A stretch of 64,000 bases of DNA from Verrucomicrobia bacterium LW23 (GCA_003054695.1 QAZA01000011.1:310001-374000); one strand, 5' to 3'; shown: positions 1 to 8,605, counted from the stretch's first letter. The notes: generated from the sequence alone by a model not told the origin. Made by a program: numbers and translations.

Positions 1-234
1 AATGCGCTTGAGCGAGAGCCCAAGGGAGCGCGTAAGTGCCTGGGCCAGAGTGGTTTTGCCCACCCCGGGCATGTCCTCAATCAGCAAATGCCCGCGGGCC
101 AGCAGGCATGCCAGGGCCACGCGCACGGCGTACTCCTTGCCCAGGATGACCGTGTTAAGCTGCTGCAGGACGCGGTCGATAATCGCCCCGGTTGCCGGGG
201 AGGGAGCGTGGCTGGATGAGGGTAGGGACGTCAT
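1..234 (-). CDS. MoxR-type AAA ATPase, N-terminal part (runs off the window)
   Basis: The reverse strand encodes 78 residues from an ATG at 234 to the window edge. They include a MoxR-type helical lead-in and a Walker A motif (EDMPGVGKTTLA, Lys60). MoxR ATPases are cytoplasmic chaperone-like AAA+ proteins that act with von Willebrand factor A proteins to activate metalloenzymes or envelope complexes. The frame stays open upstream to ATGs at 375 and 381. I prefer 234 because the homologous region begins shortly after it and the pyrimidine-rich stretch before it matches the leaders of other genes here. The Walker B and sensor regions lie outside the window, so partners cannot be judged. Confidence 0.85.
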   Translation of the reverse strand, partial: MTSLPSSSHAPSPATGAIIDRVLQQLNTVILGKEYAVRVALACLLARGHLLIEDMPGVGKTTLAQALTRSLGLSLKRI

Positions 235-692
235 GGGTGGGGGAAAGTCGGCCCTCATATCATCGGTCAAACCGGGCGCAAAGGCAAATACGTTACGAGG
301 GGCACACTGTCTTTCTGTGACTTTTTGTGTGCGAACCTTGTTGGGACGGCTATAGAGGATGTGGTTACCGCGCATGTTCATTTGCTATAAGCAAAAAGAT
401 GTTGTATATTCATTAACGTGATTGCTTTCGTATAGGGAGGTATCTGTTTGTATGGATAGACTGCTTTAAATCAGGTTAGCTTATGGATTGAACGAAAAGG
501 AATAAAAGTGGCCTTTCCAAACTGTACTGGCACGGGAGCTGCATAATTCAGAAAGGACCAGACTTATCACCAGCAGAAACGGAGATCTGTATTGTAAACG
601 GCCCCCTGCGTTTTGCATTTTGCAACGGTTAAGCTAATTTTCGTTTGGACCTCGGCGAAATCTGTGTATAAGTAAAGCGTACTTGATGAAAC
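235..692. other. AT-rich intergenic region
   Basis: This stretch lies between divergent genes and is clearly more AT-rich than the rest of the window between about 360 and 660. It contains a short palindrome TTTGC-TATAA-GCAAA near 381-395 and several TATA-like hexamers, so promoters for both flanking genes are probably here. I see no convincing small gene or RNA. Confidence 0.4.
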
Positions 693-1142
693 ATGCCTGC
701 GGCGGTGAGCGCCGACGCGGCAGCAAGTATCCTGACTGACACCGGCCCCAACACCATTTTCACGAGCGACACGCTTATGGATTTCCGCGACGTACCCTCC
801 CTCTACAAGTTCCAGCAGTACGCGCGAAAGCATACCGATAGCGAGATCACGATGGACGCCTATCGGCGCGTTCGCGACATCATTGCTGCGGCACCCAAGG
901 CCAACCCGATGTTCGACCCCACCAACGTCGGCGGCGTCGACACGCTCAAGGCCAGCTGCGCCGCCATCGAGAAGTCCACCCGCATCATCTGGGCCTGCGC
1001 CGTCGCCACGGACAACGTCACCCCGCCAATGTGGGACTACACGCCGGACTACGAGGACTCCATCAATTACTTCATCGACATGGATGACCTGGAACTGATG
1101 GCCGTGACCAAGCCCCACAAGATTGTGTGGGAGCACCCGTAA
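693..1142 (+). CDS. hypothetical protein, 149 aa
   Basis: The 149-residue product has strong GC bias at third codon positions on this strand, which argues for it over the long antisense frame. I recognise no family. It has no signal peptide or membrane segment. The middle is helical and basic (around SLYKFQQYARKHTDSE), followed by an acidic, aromatic C-terminal third with DYTPDYEDS and YFIDMDDLE. This resembles a small cytosolic protein. The ATG is preceded by an AT-rich leader with no Shine-Dalgarno sequence. It stands alone, divergent from the MoxR gene. Confidence 0.6.
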   Translation: MPAAVSADAAASILTDTGPNTIFTSDTLMDFRDVPSLYKFQQYARKHTDSEITMDAYRRVRDIIAAAPKANPMFDPTNVGGVDTLKASCAAIEKSTRIIWACAVATDNVTPPMWDYTPDYEDSINYFIDMDDLELMAVTKPHKIVWEHP

Positions 1143-1333
1143 GATTCTGGCGCAGAGAGCCGTATTGCGTTGGCTGGCCGGATCCCGATTCAGGCCCGCG
1201 GAGGTAGCTTTGGGTTCTGCTCAGCACGTTTTTGCCGACGGAAATCCTTCATCCTCGTTGCTCGCACGTAGTCGATGAGCGTTTGCGGCGTAAGGTAGCC
1301 GCACATGGACGCTGCGACCGCCGTCAAGTGCTC

Positions 1334-1420
1334 CTACGCTGCAGCCTTCTTGTTCGGAGGTGCTTGCTCCAAGTCGTAAATCGCCTGCTTAAGCTTCTCC
1401 AGATCCTGGAAGTCAGGCAT
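1334..1420 (-). CDS. 28-aa protein coupled to the upstream gene
   Basis: The ATG lies inside the last codons of the preceding gene, in the arrangement ATGCCTGA, so start and stop overlap by 8 bp as in translational coupling. The product has an amphipathic helix (DLEKLKQAIYDLEQA) and a lysine/alanine tail. Its size and overlap suggest a small partner protein, but there is no family match. It may be non-functional. Confidence 0.35.
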   Translation of the reverse strand: MPDFQDLEKLKQAIYDLEQAPPNKKAAA

Positions 1421-1706
1421 CGAACAGCTCCTTAAGATGCTTCTCGGCAATCGCCTTATCGACAAAGTACCAGCTGTTGTACCGCGAGCGAAGATCGATC
1501 TGCGCTGCCAGAACATTGGCCTGGCCTGGCAAATCTCGCACCAGCGTTTCCCCAACCGCCAGGGTCGACGTTGGGGTTGCACGAATTTCGGGATCTTCGA
1601 CGTCGATTTCGCCGTCGTCAATGCCTTCCTGGAGGAGGTTGATCGATTGAAGGACAACAGTCCAGGCGTGCAGACGATCTTCCAGGTCAGAGTTGGGATC
1701 GGTCAT
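1413..1706 (-). CDS. hypothetical protein, about 97 aa
   Basis: A charged, soluble protein with an acidic segment (EGIDDGEIDVEDPE) and a C-terminal helix ending KAIAEKHLKELFDA. The start is uncertain. The frame is open up to a TTG at 1820, with an ATG at 1754, but the region above 1706 lacks a ribosome binding site and reaches the terminator hairpin of the next gene. I chose ATG 1706 (MTDPNSD). Its stop overlaps the start of the 28-aa frame. No family recognised. Confidence 0.45.
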   Translation of the reverse strand: MTDPNSDLEDRLHAWTVVLQSINLLQEGIDDGEIDVEDPEIRATPTSTLAVGETLVRDLPGQANVLAAQIDLRSRYNSWYFVDKAIAEKHLKELFDA

Positions 1707-1817
1707 CGTGCGGTGCACTGCACGACCTGCACTTAGCTCAAGGATGATGACCATAGAATAAGCTAAACCCAGTAGTTCTCCAGTGTCCAGACGGAACTCC
1801 CCGAGACCCGTGCTCCA

Positions 1818-1858
1818 CAAAAAAGATAGGATCTTCCCGCGGTGGGAAGATCCTATCT
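1818..1858 (-). terminator. rho-independent terminator
   Basis: A perfect 15-bp stem (arms 1824-1838 and 1844-1858, 5-nt loop) is followed on the reverse strand by a run of six T. It lies 35 bp after the stop of the oxidoreductase gene at 1893. Confidence 0.85.
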
Positions 1859-1892
1859 GAATCCTGCGTAAAACCCAACTTTCCGCCGTGCC

Positions 1893-2957
1893 TTACAGCG
1901 ACAGCGTCACTTCACGGCCTTCCACGCTGCTCTGCATCAGGCCTTCGAGGATGCCGATGACGCTGAGCGTCTGCGAGACGGGCACGGGGGAGGAGAGGCC
2001 TTCGGTAATCGCGCGGGCGAAGGCGAAGATTTCCTCGGTGTGCGCGGGGCGCAGGCCTTGCACGGGCTGGATGACGCCGTCCAGGTTGACGCGGTTGATG
2101 GCGGTGCTGAACTCGCCGCTGGGCCAGGTGACGGAGCCTTTGGTGCCGTACATGCGGCTGCTCATGTCTTCCACTTCCTTCTGGTGTTGCAGCCAGCTGG
2201 CTTCCAGCACCATGGTGGCGCCGTTTTCAAAGTGCACAAAGCCGGCCGCAAAGTCTTCCACGCTGAATTTTTCGCGGTCCCACTCGCCCCAGGCGCCGGG
2301 GATCACGTCGCCCTTGGCGAAATTGACTTTGCTGGTGCCGGTAACGCGGGTGGGGCGGGGGTGGCCCATCATGTGCATGGCCAGATCCAGCGCGTGCACG
2401 CCGATGTCCATACACGGGCCGCCGCCGCTCAGCTCCTTTACAATAAAGCCAACCGAGATGGGCAGCAGATTGCGGCGCACAGCGTGCACGCGGGTGTGAT
2501 AGACGTCGCCCAGGTTGCCGGCGTCCACCCAACGTTTAATGGCGGTGGAGATGGCGCTGAAACGCTGGTGCTGCGCGGTCATCAGGATCTTGCCGCTCTT
2601 TTCCGCCGCGGCGGCCATCTGCTTCACCTCTTCGGTGGTGACGGCCAGGGGCTTCTCGCACATGACGTGCTTGCCGGCGGCCAGGGCGGCCAGGACGGCG
2701 GGGGTGTGCACGCGGTTGGGGGTGCAGATGTCGACCGCGTCGATTTCGTCGTGCTCCAGCAGCTTGTTGAAGTCTTCGTACGCGTTCGGAATCTTGAAAT
2801 CCTTGGCCAGCGCCTCGGCCGTTTTAAGGCTGATGTCGGCTACCGCAACGATTTCCGCGTTGGGGACAGCCGTCCAGCCAGGGTTGAGATGTGCGCCGCG
2901 GACAATGCCGCCGGCGCCGATGAGGCCGATTTTGAGGGGTGCGTTAGTTTTGCTCAT
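1893..2957 (-). CDS. GFO/IDH/MocA family oxidoreductase
   Basis: This 354-residue cytoplasmic enzyme has an N-terminal Rossmann fold (GAGGIV at 14-19) for NAD(P), the family EKP motif at 101-103, and DIGVHALD at 184-191 in the alpha/beta substrate domain. Such enzymes oxidise or reduce sugars, inositols and related polyols. The substrate cannot be read from sequence. The ATG at 2957 is chosen because the Rossmann motif follows directly; 26 further codons upstream are low-complexity. There is no Shine-Dalgarno. It is a single gene with its own terminator, and a second family member lies at 23097-24131. Confidence 0.9.
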   Translation of the reverse strand: MSKTNAPLKIGLIGAGGIVRGAHLNPGWTAVPNAEIVAVADISLKTAEALAKDFKIPNAYEDFNKLLEHDEIDAVDICTPNRVHTPAVLAALAAGKHVMCEKPLAVTTEEVKQMAAAAEKSGKILMTAQHQRFSAISTAIKRWVDAGNLGDVYHTRVHAVRRNLLPISVGFIVKELSGGGPCMDIGVHALDLAMHMMGHPRPTRVTGTSKVNFAKGDVIPGAWGEWDREKFSVEDFAAGFVHFENGATMVLEASWLQHQKEVEDMSSRMYGTKGSVTWPSGEFSTAINRVNLDGVIQPVQGLRPAHTEEIFAFARAITEGLSSPVPVSQTLSVIGILEGLMQSSVEGREVTLSL

Positions 2958-3310
2958 TGGGTAACCAGCGCGTGGGCTGGATTCCGGTTGGGATAGGGGG
3001 AGCGCGTCAACCGTCGGAGATTCGGAGGGAAGCACGTGATTCTCCCGCTAAAAGCCAAAAATTGTAATAAACATGCTTACCCGTGCAAGCAAATCCCCGC
3101 CTTGCGCGGGAAAGGCGAACGCCGCCATGCTGGCCATTTTGGCGTAAGTGCTTGTGGGGGAGATGAATGGATGGTGCGAGGCCGCCGTGCAAAATCTTTG
3201 CTCAAACGATGGGGCGCCGGCGCAGTATGCACGCCGTATAACGGCGGGTGAGGGCGGAGGGCGGAGAGAGGCAAGGGCGATTCATACTCCCTCGCACCGC
3301 GGCCATTCCT
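2958..3310. other. intergenic region without a recognisable gene
   Basis: It holds only weak dyads, such as CCCGC-CTTGC-GCGGG at 3096-3110 and GCCGT-ATA-ACGGC at about 3231-3243. No coding or RNA signal is convincing. Confidence 0.4.
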
Positions 3311-3691
3311 CTACCCTGCGCAGCCTTCGTCCTCGGTCATCACGGTGTCGCTGTGCTCATAGCAGGGGGCGCAGCAGCAGAGGAAGACGAGCGGTTCGTC
3401 GCTGATGTTGAAGATCTTGTGGCGCTCGCCCGGGGGGATGGCAATCGCATCGCCCGGGCCGACTTCGCGCTCCACACTGCCCAGGCGCATGCGGCCGCGG
3501 CCGCGGAGGATATAGTAGATCTCCTCTGCCCGGGGATGATAATGCTCCGTCGTCGCGCGGCCCGGCGGCAGCGTGGCCTCCGCAAGGCTTTGGTTGCGGA
3601 TGCTGGAGTTACGATAGGCGAGCAGCTCGCGAATGGTAGAGCCGTCCGCCGTGGTAAAAGGCGTTGTGTCGTCGCGTTGAATAACGTCCAT
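3311..3691 (-). CDS. cupin-fold protein
   Basis: The 126-residue protein is a single cupin_2-type beta-barrel. The first cupin motif gives His50, His52 and Glu56/57, and the second (PPGERHKIF) gives His91, a complete metal-binding set. Small cupins act as dioxygenases, isomerases or sugar-binding modules, and nothing here narrows that. Translation from ATG 3691 is preferred to an upstream TTG. A cysteine-rich LCCCAPC near residue 104 is unusual. It is a single gene. Confidence 0.85.
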   Translation of the reverse strand: MDVIQRDDTTPFTTADGSTIRELLAYRNSSIRNQSLAEATLPPGRATTEHYHPRAEEIYYILRGRGRMRLGSVEREVGPGDAIAIPPGERHKIFNISDEPLVFLCCCAPCYEHSDTVMTEDEGCAG

Positions 3692-3820
3692 GCGCACCAA
3701 GTTGGGACGCCAATGCGCCGGTGACGAGGAAATAATGCATCTTTTGCGCGCGATGCCACGAAAGCCGCCGCCCGGGCAAGGCTATCCTGCTTACGTTGCA
3801 ATTCCCACAGCTCCCCGGTT

Positions 3821-3922
3821 CCCCTTCCCGCCTTTGTGTCTTCGTGTCTTGGGGGTTAAAAATCCCCTTTGCAGGCAGATTTTTTTAACCACCAAGACAC
3901 GAAGACACAAAGGGAGAAGGGG
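3821..3922. repeat. long imperfect palindrome, type I, 'AAGACACGAAGACACAAAGG' word
   Basis: Arms of about 44 nt (3821-3864 and 3878-3922) are nearly complementary around a short centre. The same wording recurs at 47575-47697. It lies in the 578-bp gap 3692-4269, followed 95 bp later by a 164-nt type II element. No gene is seen in the gap. Confidence 0.85.
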
Positions 3923-4017
3923 AACTGCAGATTCGGCGCTTGATCTCCCCTGCATTTTTTGGGATAGAGCGCAGTCGCTCGGTGCTTTAATTGCGGATTT
4001 TCGTGCCGCATCGACTT

Positions 4018-4181
4018 CGACCAATTACCGGAATAAACCGGTACATTGGCGGGACGCTTTTGAGCGAGGGCGGCGTTGAGTCTTCGGTCATGCATTTTTC
4101 AAATGCACTCCCTCAGCCTCGCCTTGCCCTCATCTCAAAATCGCCTCCACCAATGTACCGGTTTATTCCGATAATTGGTCT
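4018..4181. repeat. 164-nt palindromic element, type II (copy 1)
   Basis: The element begins CGACCAATT and ends AATTGGTCT. It folds as one long imperfect palindrome with an apical hairpin GCATTT-TTC-AAATGC. It is nearly identical to 17441-17604 and equal in length to 50413-50576. TCGACT occurs on both outer sides (4011-4016 and 4182-4187), possibly a target duplication. Confidence 0.85.
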
Positions 4182-4269
4182 TCGACTGGTTTTGCCGATC
4201 CTGCTCCTTCCCTGCACTTTAACGCACGCACCCATGCTTTCCTCCTCCTCGCCCGTAAGCTTTGCCGCC

Positions 4270-4818
4270 ATGACTTCCCGCATTACCCGCCGGGCGGCGG
4301 CGGTCGTCGCGACCGCCCTTGCCGTCTCGCTCCTCGGCGCCGCAAATGCGCAGGCGCAGACAAAGCCTGTCGTGAAGGAGGGCGCGGACCCGGCGAGTGC
4401 ACCATCCCCCACAACCCCCACCGGCCCCAACGGCGAGGCGCTGGGCAGCCACAACTCCGCCATGGTCACCACGCCTGCGGAGCTGGTTACCACCTCCGCC
4501 CAGTTTATCCGCCGCAATGGCAAACGTATTGCGATAGAAGGAGTTTTAACGCGCGAGAAGCTGGGCGACACCATCGCGTTTGACGGCACCCGCGTCATCC
4601 CCCTCGACCCCGCCGGCGGCCCGCATAAAGTGCCCAGCGGCTGGGTTGGCAAACGCGTCCGGGTTACCGGCTTTGCCGAGGTATGGGAAAACGCGCAGAC
4701 GGAAGAGCAATACAACGCCGCCCTGGCCCGGGACCGCAAAGCCGGCTCCGTGCGGGCGCATGCCGGCTACATGAAGTTTCGCCTGATGCTCAAATCCGCC
4801 CGCATGCAGCAGCTGTAG
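4270..4818 (+). CDS. exported hypothetical protein
   Basis: A 182-residue protein with a Sec signal peptide: basic MTSRITRR, a hydrophobic core, and likely cleavage after ANAQA near residue 29. The mature part starts with a proline/threonine-rich linker and ends in a compact beta-rich region (about 70-150) containing KRIAIEGVLTREKLGD and WVGKRVRVTGFAEV, which resembles an OB-like or nucleic-acid-binding fold only loosely. ATG 4270 is taken because it begins the signal peptide; ATG 4234 is an alternative. The last 29 bp overlap the convergent radical SAM gene. Confidence 0.7.
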   Translation: MTSRITRRAAAVVATALAVSLLGAANAQAQTKPVVKEGADPASAPSPTTPTGPNGEALGSHNSAMVTTPAELVTTSAQFIRRNGKRIAIEGVLTREKLGDTIAFDGTRVIPLDPAGGPHKVPSGWVGKRVRVTGFAEVWENAQTEEQYNAALARDRKAGSVRAHAGYMKFRLMLKSARMQQL

Positions 4819-6028
4819 GGGTGGGCGCCGCCACGGGGGCCGCCCCGGGCATCTCGGAGGGCTGCGCCGCGGCGGTTATTTGCTCCTCGGCCAGCTTCTT
4901 CTCCACATAGCTTAGGGTGAGCTCCAGGGGCAGTTGCTGGGTGTAGCGGCAGTACATGGTTTCGCTGCTGTCAAAGGTGCCGTTCTCGTACAGCTTGTTG
5001 GCAGGGGCGCCGCCGCCGCAGAAGGCGTAGTAGGGGCAGGTATCGGCGCACTTTTTTACTCCGGCGTTGATTTCCGTCAGCACGGCGCGGAACTTCTCGT
5101 TCTCCATGGCGCCGGCCAGGCCCTCGCGCAAAATGTTGCCGAACGAGAAGACGCCCCAGCGCTCGTGCTTGAGGCCCAGCAGCTCCGGCGAGAAGGTGGA
5201 GATGTTGCCGTCCGTATCCACAGCCAGGATGCCGAAGGGGCGCACCTGGTCGTTGTACCACGGGTAGCCGGCTTCGTCCCGCGGGGGCGGGCCCATCTGG
5301 ATGAGATCGCGCGCGTTGCGGAACTCGCGCACTTCCAGAACCGGCGCATGCTGCACTTCCAGCTCAAAAATGCGGCGCAGGAACGTCTCCACGCGGCCGG
5401 GCGCCTCGCCGGTAAGGGTGGAGATGGTGTGGTTGCCCTCCACCTCCTCGATGTTAAAGCCGACGTGGTGCACGCCGTTTTCCAGAAAGAAGTTGAAGAT
5501 CTCGTCCGGGTGATCCAGCCCATCCTTGGTAATCACCGCAATGCAGTGGAACTGAAAGCCGTTGCGCCGCAGCAGATCCATCGCGCGCATGGCGCCGGCG
5601 TGGGTGCCTTTGCCGCCGCGCGTTTTGCGGTGGGCGTCGTGGATGTGCGCCGGGCCGTCGATGCTCAGGCCGATCTGCACATTGTGCTCGCGCATAAAGT
5701 CGCACCACTCCTGGCTGACGAGGGTGCCGTTGCTCTGGAACGAGTGGTTGACCTGGGCGCCCTCGGGGGCGATTGCCCTGATGCGTGCAAACGCCTCGCG
5801 GTACCACTCGCGCGGCACGGCAAGCGGCTCCCCCGCATGCCACACAATATTCAGCGCGTCGGGGATTAGATCCGCCTCGTACACCTGCCGCACGGCGGCT
5901 TCCAGCACCTCCCAGCTCATGCGCCGCTTTTCCATGCGCGCCGGCAGGTAGCAGTAGTCGCAGTCAATATTGCAAAACGGCGACGGCTGCAACACCAGCA
6001 ATCCAAGCCATGGGGCAACCTGATCCAT
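4790..6028 (-). CDS. radical SAM/SPASM peptide maturase, GrrM/OscB-like
   Basis: The 412-residue enzyme has the radical SAM cluster motif CNIDCDYC (Cys19, 23, 26) and a C-terminal SPASM region with Cys327, 331, 337 and 360 for auxiliary Fe-S clusters. The opening LLVLQPSPFCNIDCDYCYLP and the WHAGEPL segment are typical of SPASM maturases that crosslink ribosomal peptides, in particular the GrrM/OscB (glycine-rich repeat, cyclophane-forming) branch. Anaerobic sulfatase maturases are the main alternative. A proline/alanine-rich tail follows the SPASM domain. I found no glycine-rich precursor or transporter next to it, so the substrate is unknown. Confidence 0.75.
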   Translation of the reverse strand: MDQVAPWLGLLVLQPSPFCNIDCDYCYLPARMEKRRMSWEVLEAAVRQVYEADLIPDALNIVWHAGEPLAVPREWYREAFARIRAIAPEGAQVNHSFQSNGTLVSQEWCDFMREHNVQIGLSIDGPAHIHDAHRKTRGGKGTHAGAMRAMDLLRRNGFQFHCIAVITKDGLDHPDEIFNFFLENGVHHVGFNIEEVEGNHTISTLTGEAPGRVETFLRRIFELEVQHAPVLEVREFRNARDLIQMGPPPRDEAGYPWYNDQVRPFGILAVDTDGNISTFSPELLGLKHERWGVFSFGNILREGLAGAMENEKFRAVLTEINAGVKKCADTCPYYAFCGGGAPANKLYENGTFDSSETMYCRYTQQLPLELTLSYVEKKLAEEQITAAAQPSEMPGAAPVAAPTPTAAACGRI

Positions 6029-6084
6029 CTTGGGGGAGAGAAATATTGGGTTAACGAGGTTGCTAGGAGGAAAGATATTAAGTG

Positions 6085-6609
6085 TTACTTCTTAAATGCG
6101 TTGTAGACGATAAACACACTTAATGCGGTAACTAGGATTGCGGCGCCTGTTAAAAATGCGTGTCCATCTTTTCCGAGAGCATACAAGATAGTTGCGCAAA
6201 CTATGCACAGTATTGATACAGTAAATGCAAGAAAAATACCTAAGCAGTTGACAACAACCTTGCTCCCTTCTTGTTGGTTGAGATAGGTTAATTGCTTTTC
6301 CTTTAGTTCAAGCTCTTTCTCTGCATTCGTTGCAGCTTTATATTCCATCAGGCGCTCATGATCTTGAGCTTCTTCGGCCATCCGAAATATAATCTCAGGA
6401 GCATCGGCCTTGATAGCTGCATATTCCGCCAAGATTGAAGGGTGAGGGAGGGGGCCTGCAAAGTCTTCTTCGCGAATTGCGAGTAGTTCGATTGAGGTCC
6501 GTTCAGTTTTTTGAACTTCACCGATCTCAGCGCTTTGACGCTCCTTCACCTCACCTTGTTCGTTCGTTGGAGTCTCTTCTTTATTGCTTAATGAGTTGGG
6601 CTCGCTCAC
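6085..6609 (-). CDS. DUF2335-like membrane protein
   Basis: The 174-residue protein has a polar, acidic N-terminus, then the segment PHPSILAEYAAIKADAPE and a helical MAEEAQDHERLMEYKA stretch as in DUF2335 proteins. It ends with two transmembrane helices (about 120-145 and 150-170). It starts with GTG 6609 preceded by a strong Shine-Dalgarno GGAGG, and the first 29 bp overlap the upstream gene. Base composition is much more AT-rich than the surroundings, which suggests transfer. The function of the family is unknown; it is common in mobile and defence-rich regions. Confidence 0.75.
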   Translation of the reverse strand: MSEPNSLSNKEETPTNEQGEVKERQSAEIGEVQKTERTSIELLAIREEDFAGPLPHPSILAEYAAIKADAPEIIFRMAEEAQDHERLMEYKAATNAEKELELKEKQLTYLNQQEGSKVVVNCLGIFLAFTVSILCIVCATILYALGKDGHAFLTGAAILVTALSVFIVYNAFKK

Positions 6610-6871
6610 GGGCCTCCTTGGCTACTTCAGGATACTCTTTCTCAAATTGAGCAATACCTTCATGAAGGTATTTGCCTACTCGCTGCCAAGCACGGCCGCT
6701 AATGCGCCTACGAGTGACATAAGTTCGCTTAATATTGCGTGATTCACGGCGATACTGCTCCTTTGCGGCCTCTTCGGAAGCGCTGCTGCTTGATTGCGCT
6801 GAGCTGATTGACGACATGGCTTCGGTAGCGATGCGAGCAATACCACAAACGAATTTCTGTGCGTTCCACAT
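6581..6871 (-). CDS. hypothetical protein, 96 aa
   Basis: The first gene of a two-gene AT-rich unit, overlapping the DUF2335-like gene by 29 bp. The ATG at 6871 has an AGAAAGG ribosome binding site. The product has a serine-rich stretch (residues 19-32), then a basic region rich in arginine (YRRESRNIKRTYVTRRRISG) and a C-terminal helix. No family recognised. Its close overlap with a membrane protein suggests a joint function. Confidence 0.6.
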   Translation of the reverse strand: MWNAQKFVCGIARIATEAMSSISSAQSSSSASEEAAKEQYRRESRNIKRTYVTRRRISGRAWQRVGKYLHEGIAQFEKEYPEVAKEARERAQLIKQ

Positions 6872-7097
6872 GTGTGTACCTTTCTTCTAGCCAACTTGGT
6901 GGATTTTACCAGAGGTTTGCGACAAGCCGTCACGATGAACAACTTGGTTTTGACTTTACTATGCCTTTATAACGGAACTGCGCAATCGAATTGTAGGACG
7001 AATTATGCCAAAAAAAGCCAAATTTCGAGTAATTTGCCAAGAACAATGTCGACCTTGGCTCTAACAGCGTCAAGCTATCGCACGTCAAATATACCCC

Positions 7098-7769
7098 TCA
7101 ATCCCCCGCAAGCTCCGCCTTCTCCCGCCAGCTGAGCGTGCGAAAGCGGCGCAGCTCCGTGGGCCGCTCCGGCAGGGGGATCGCGTGCAGCCTGTCCACA
7201 AAGCGCTCGGCCACCATGGTGGCGGCGGCGTAGCGCAGGCGTAACTGGGGGTGTGCAAAGGCTTCGGCCTCAGCGGGATCGAACACCTGGGCGCGCAGCC
7301 AGGTGCGGGAATCCTCTGAAACCGGCGCGGTTCCACACAGCAACCGGGCCAGCTTCATCAGCACCAGGTAGGTATCGACTTTGCCCTGGGCCTCCATGGC
7401 GCACGCAAACTCCTCACACGCCAGGTTGCGGCGGCCTTCGCGAAAGCATAGCGCGGCATGGACGCCGTGCACAATCTCTTCGATGAAGGTGATCAGCGGC
7501 GCAATGTTGCGCTCGTTAATACCGTGCCGCGGGTCGTTTCGCTCCAGCTCATCGATCAACGGTGGCGCATAAAAGATCGCCATGCGCAACAGGTCGCCCG
7601 TAGGCTGCAGGAAGATGCGGCCGTCCCCGTCCAGCGCCCGGCCGGGGCCACCGGATAACCTGGTGAGGTCGCGGCAGCGATCCGGCCCAATGAGACACAG
7701 CTCCAGATTCAGCTCGATCGCGGAGTAAGTTAGCTCCAGCCAGTGTTGAATTTGGCGAAAGAGAGTCAT
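7098..7769 (-). CDS. hypothetical protein, 223 aa
   Basis: A soluble, mostly helical protein without signal peptide. It begins MTLFRQIQHWLELTYSAIELN and has a region FIEEIVHGVHAALCFREGRRN that could form an alpha-helical bundle. Codon use matches the neighbours. It follows the next upstream gene by 113 bp on the same strand and may share its transcript. I do not recognise the family. Confidence 0.65.
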   Translation of the reverse strand: MTLFRQIQHWLELTYSAIELNLELCLIGPDRCRDLTRLSGGPGRALDGDGRIFLQPTGDLLRMAIFYAPPLIDELERNDPRHGINERNIAPLITFIEEIVHGVHAALCFREGRRNLACEEFACAMEAQGKVDTYLVLMKLARLLCGTAPVSEDSRTWLRAQVFDPAEAEAFAHPQLRLRYAAATMVAERFVDRLHAIPLPERPTELRRFRTLSWREKAELAGD

Positions 7770-7882
7770 GGTCGTAGGTCATGGGATTCGCGGGGTTTGG
7801 GGATGGGGTTGGAGACGATGCACGGCCGAAGACGCGTTGCGTTGCAAAATGCGGCGACCGCGCGCGGGGCAGGTGCCTGGGC

Positions 7883-8605
7883 TTATGCCATGTTGGTTTT
7901 TGTTAGGATGGTAGGGGTGTCGTGCAGATGGAAGAGGTTCTCCGCCAGCTGGTTAAGCGCCACGCGCACTGCGCGGAAGCGCTCGGACAGCTGCTCGTAA
8001 ATAGGCGTGAGCGACGCGTTGCGCGCCTGCCGGTGCCGCGCGGCCATGGCAAAGCTGCTGCCACCCACCGCCTCGTAAAAGCCGATGCCCGGCGCGCCTG
8101 TGCGCTGAACGCGGGCGTGGATGCGCTCCGCCATAATGCCGCTGAAAAACAGCGAGTAGTTGCCGATGTGCGAGCGGATGAGAAATACCTGCTCCGGCGG
8201 CGCCTTGCTGGCGGTATCCAGCATGTCGGAGATGTACGTAAAGCTGCGCGCGTTGGCCACCATACCCGGCGTTACCGGCCCTGGCGGCGCCAGCTGGCGC
8301 GTGTGGGAAAAGGCAACCAGCATGGCCGCCACGTAATCCGACAGCGCGCGTTCCTCCATACCCGCTTTACGCATAACGCGACGCGTTAATACATAAAAGT
8401 AGAAGGATGGCGATACAAGCAAACAGCCCGCTCCGTCAATAACGGCTTCATATATTCGATCATGATCGAGAATATGGTCGCGCTCCTCAGGGTCGCTGAG
8501 AAGGCGGGTTAGGGAGACAGCATCACCCGGCGATTTTGCCAATACCTGAACTACAAAGCTGAAATCGTCGGCCGTCAGTTGGGTTCGACAGTTGGCTTGG
8601 ATCAC
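7883..8605 (-). CDS. hypothetical protein, 240 aa
   Basis: It starts at GTG 8605. The protein is soluble and helical, with segments such as SPSFYFYVLTRRVMRKAG, FLIRSHIGNYSLFFSGIMAE and GIGFYEAVGGSSFAMAARHR. The last two suggest a helical ligand-binding or scaffold protein with conserved aromatic residues. No family recognised. It is the upstream member of a two-gene unit with 7098-7769. Confidence 0.65.
   Translation of the reverse strand: MIQANCRTQLTADDFSFVVQVLAKSPGDAVSLTRLLSDPEERDHILDHDRIYEAVIDGAGCLLVSPSFYFYVLTRRVMRKAGMEERALSDYVAAMLVAFSHTRQLAPPGPVTPGMVANARSFTYISDMLDTASKAPPEQVFLIRSHIGNYSLFFSGIMAERIHARVQRTGAPGIGFYEAVGGSSFAMAARHRQARNASLTPIYEQLSERFRAVRVALNQLAENLFHLHDTPTILTKTNMA

Noticed and set aside
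567-1136. Reverse frame of 189 codons opposite 693-1142
   Set aside because: Codon bias favours the plus strand, and the reverse product looks like a typical GC shadow.
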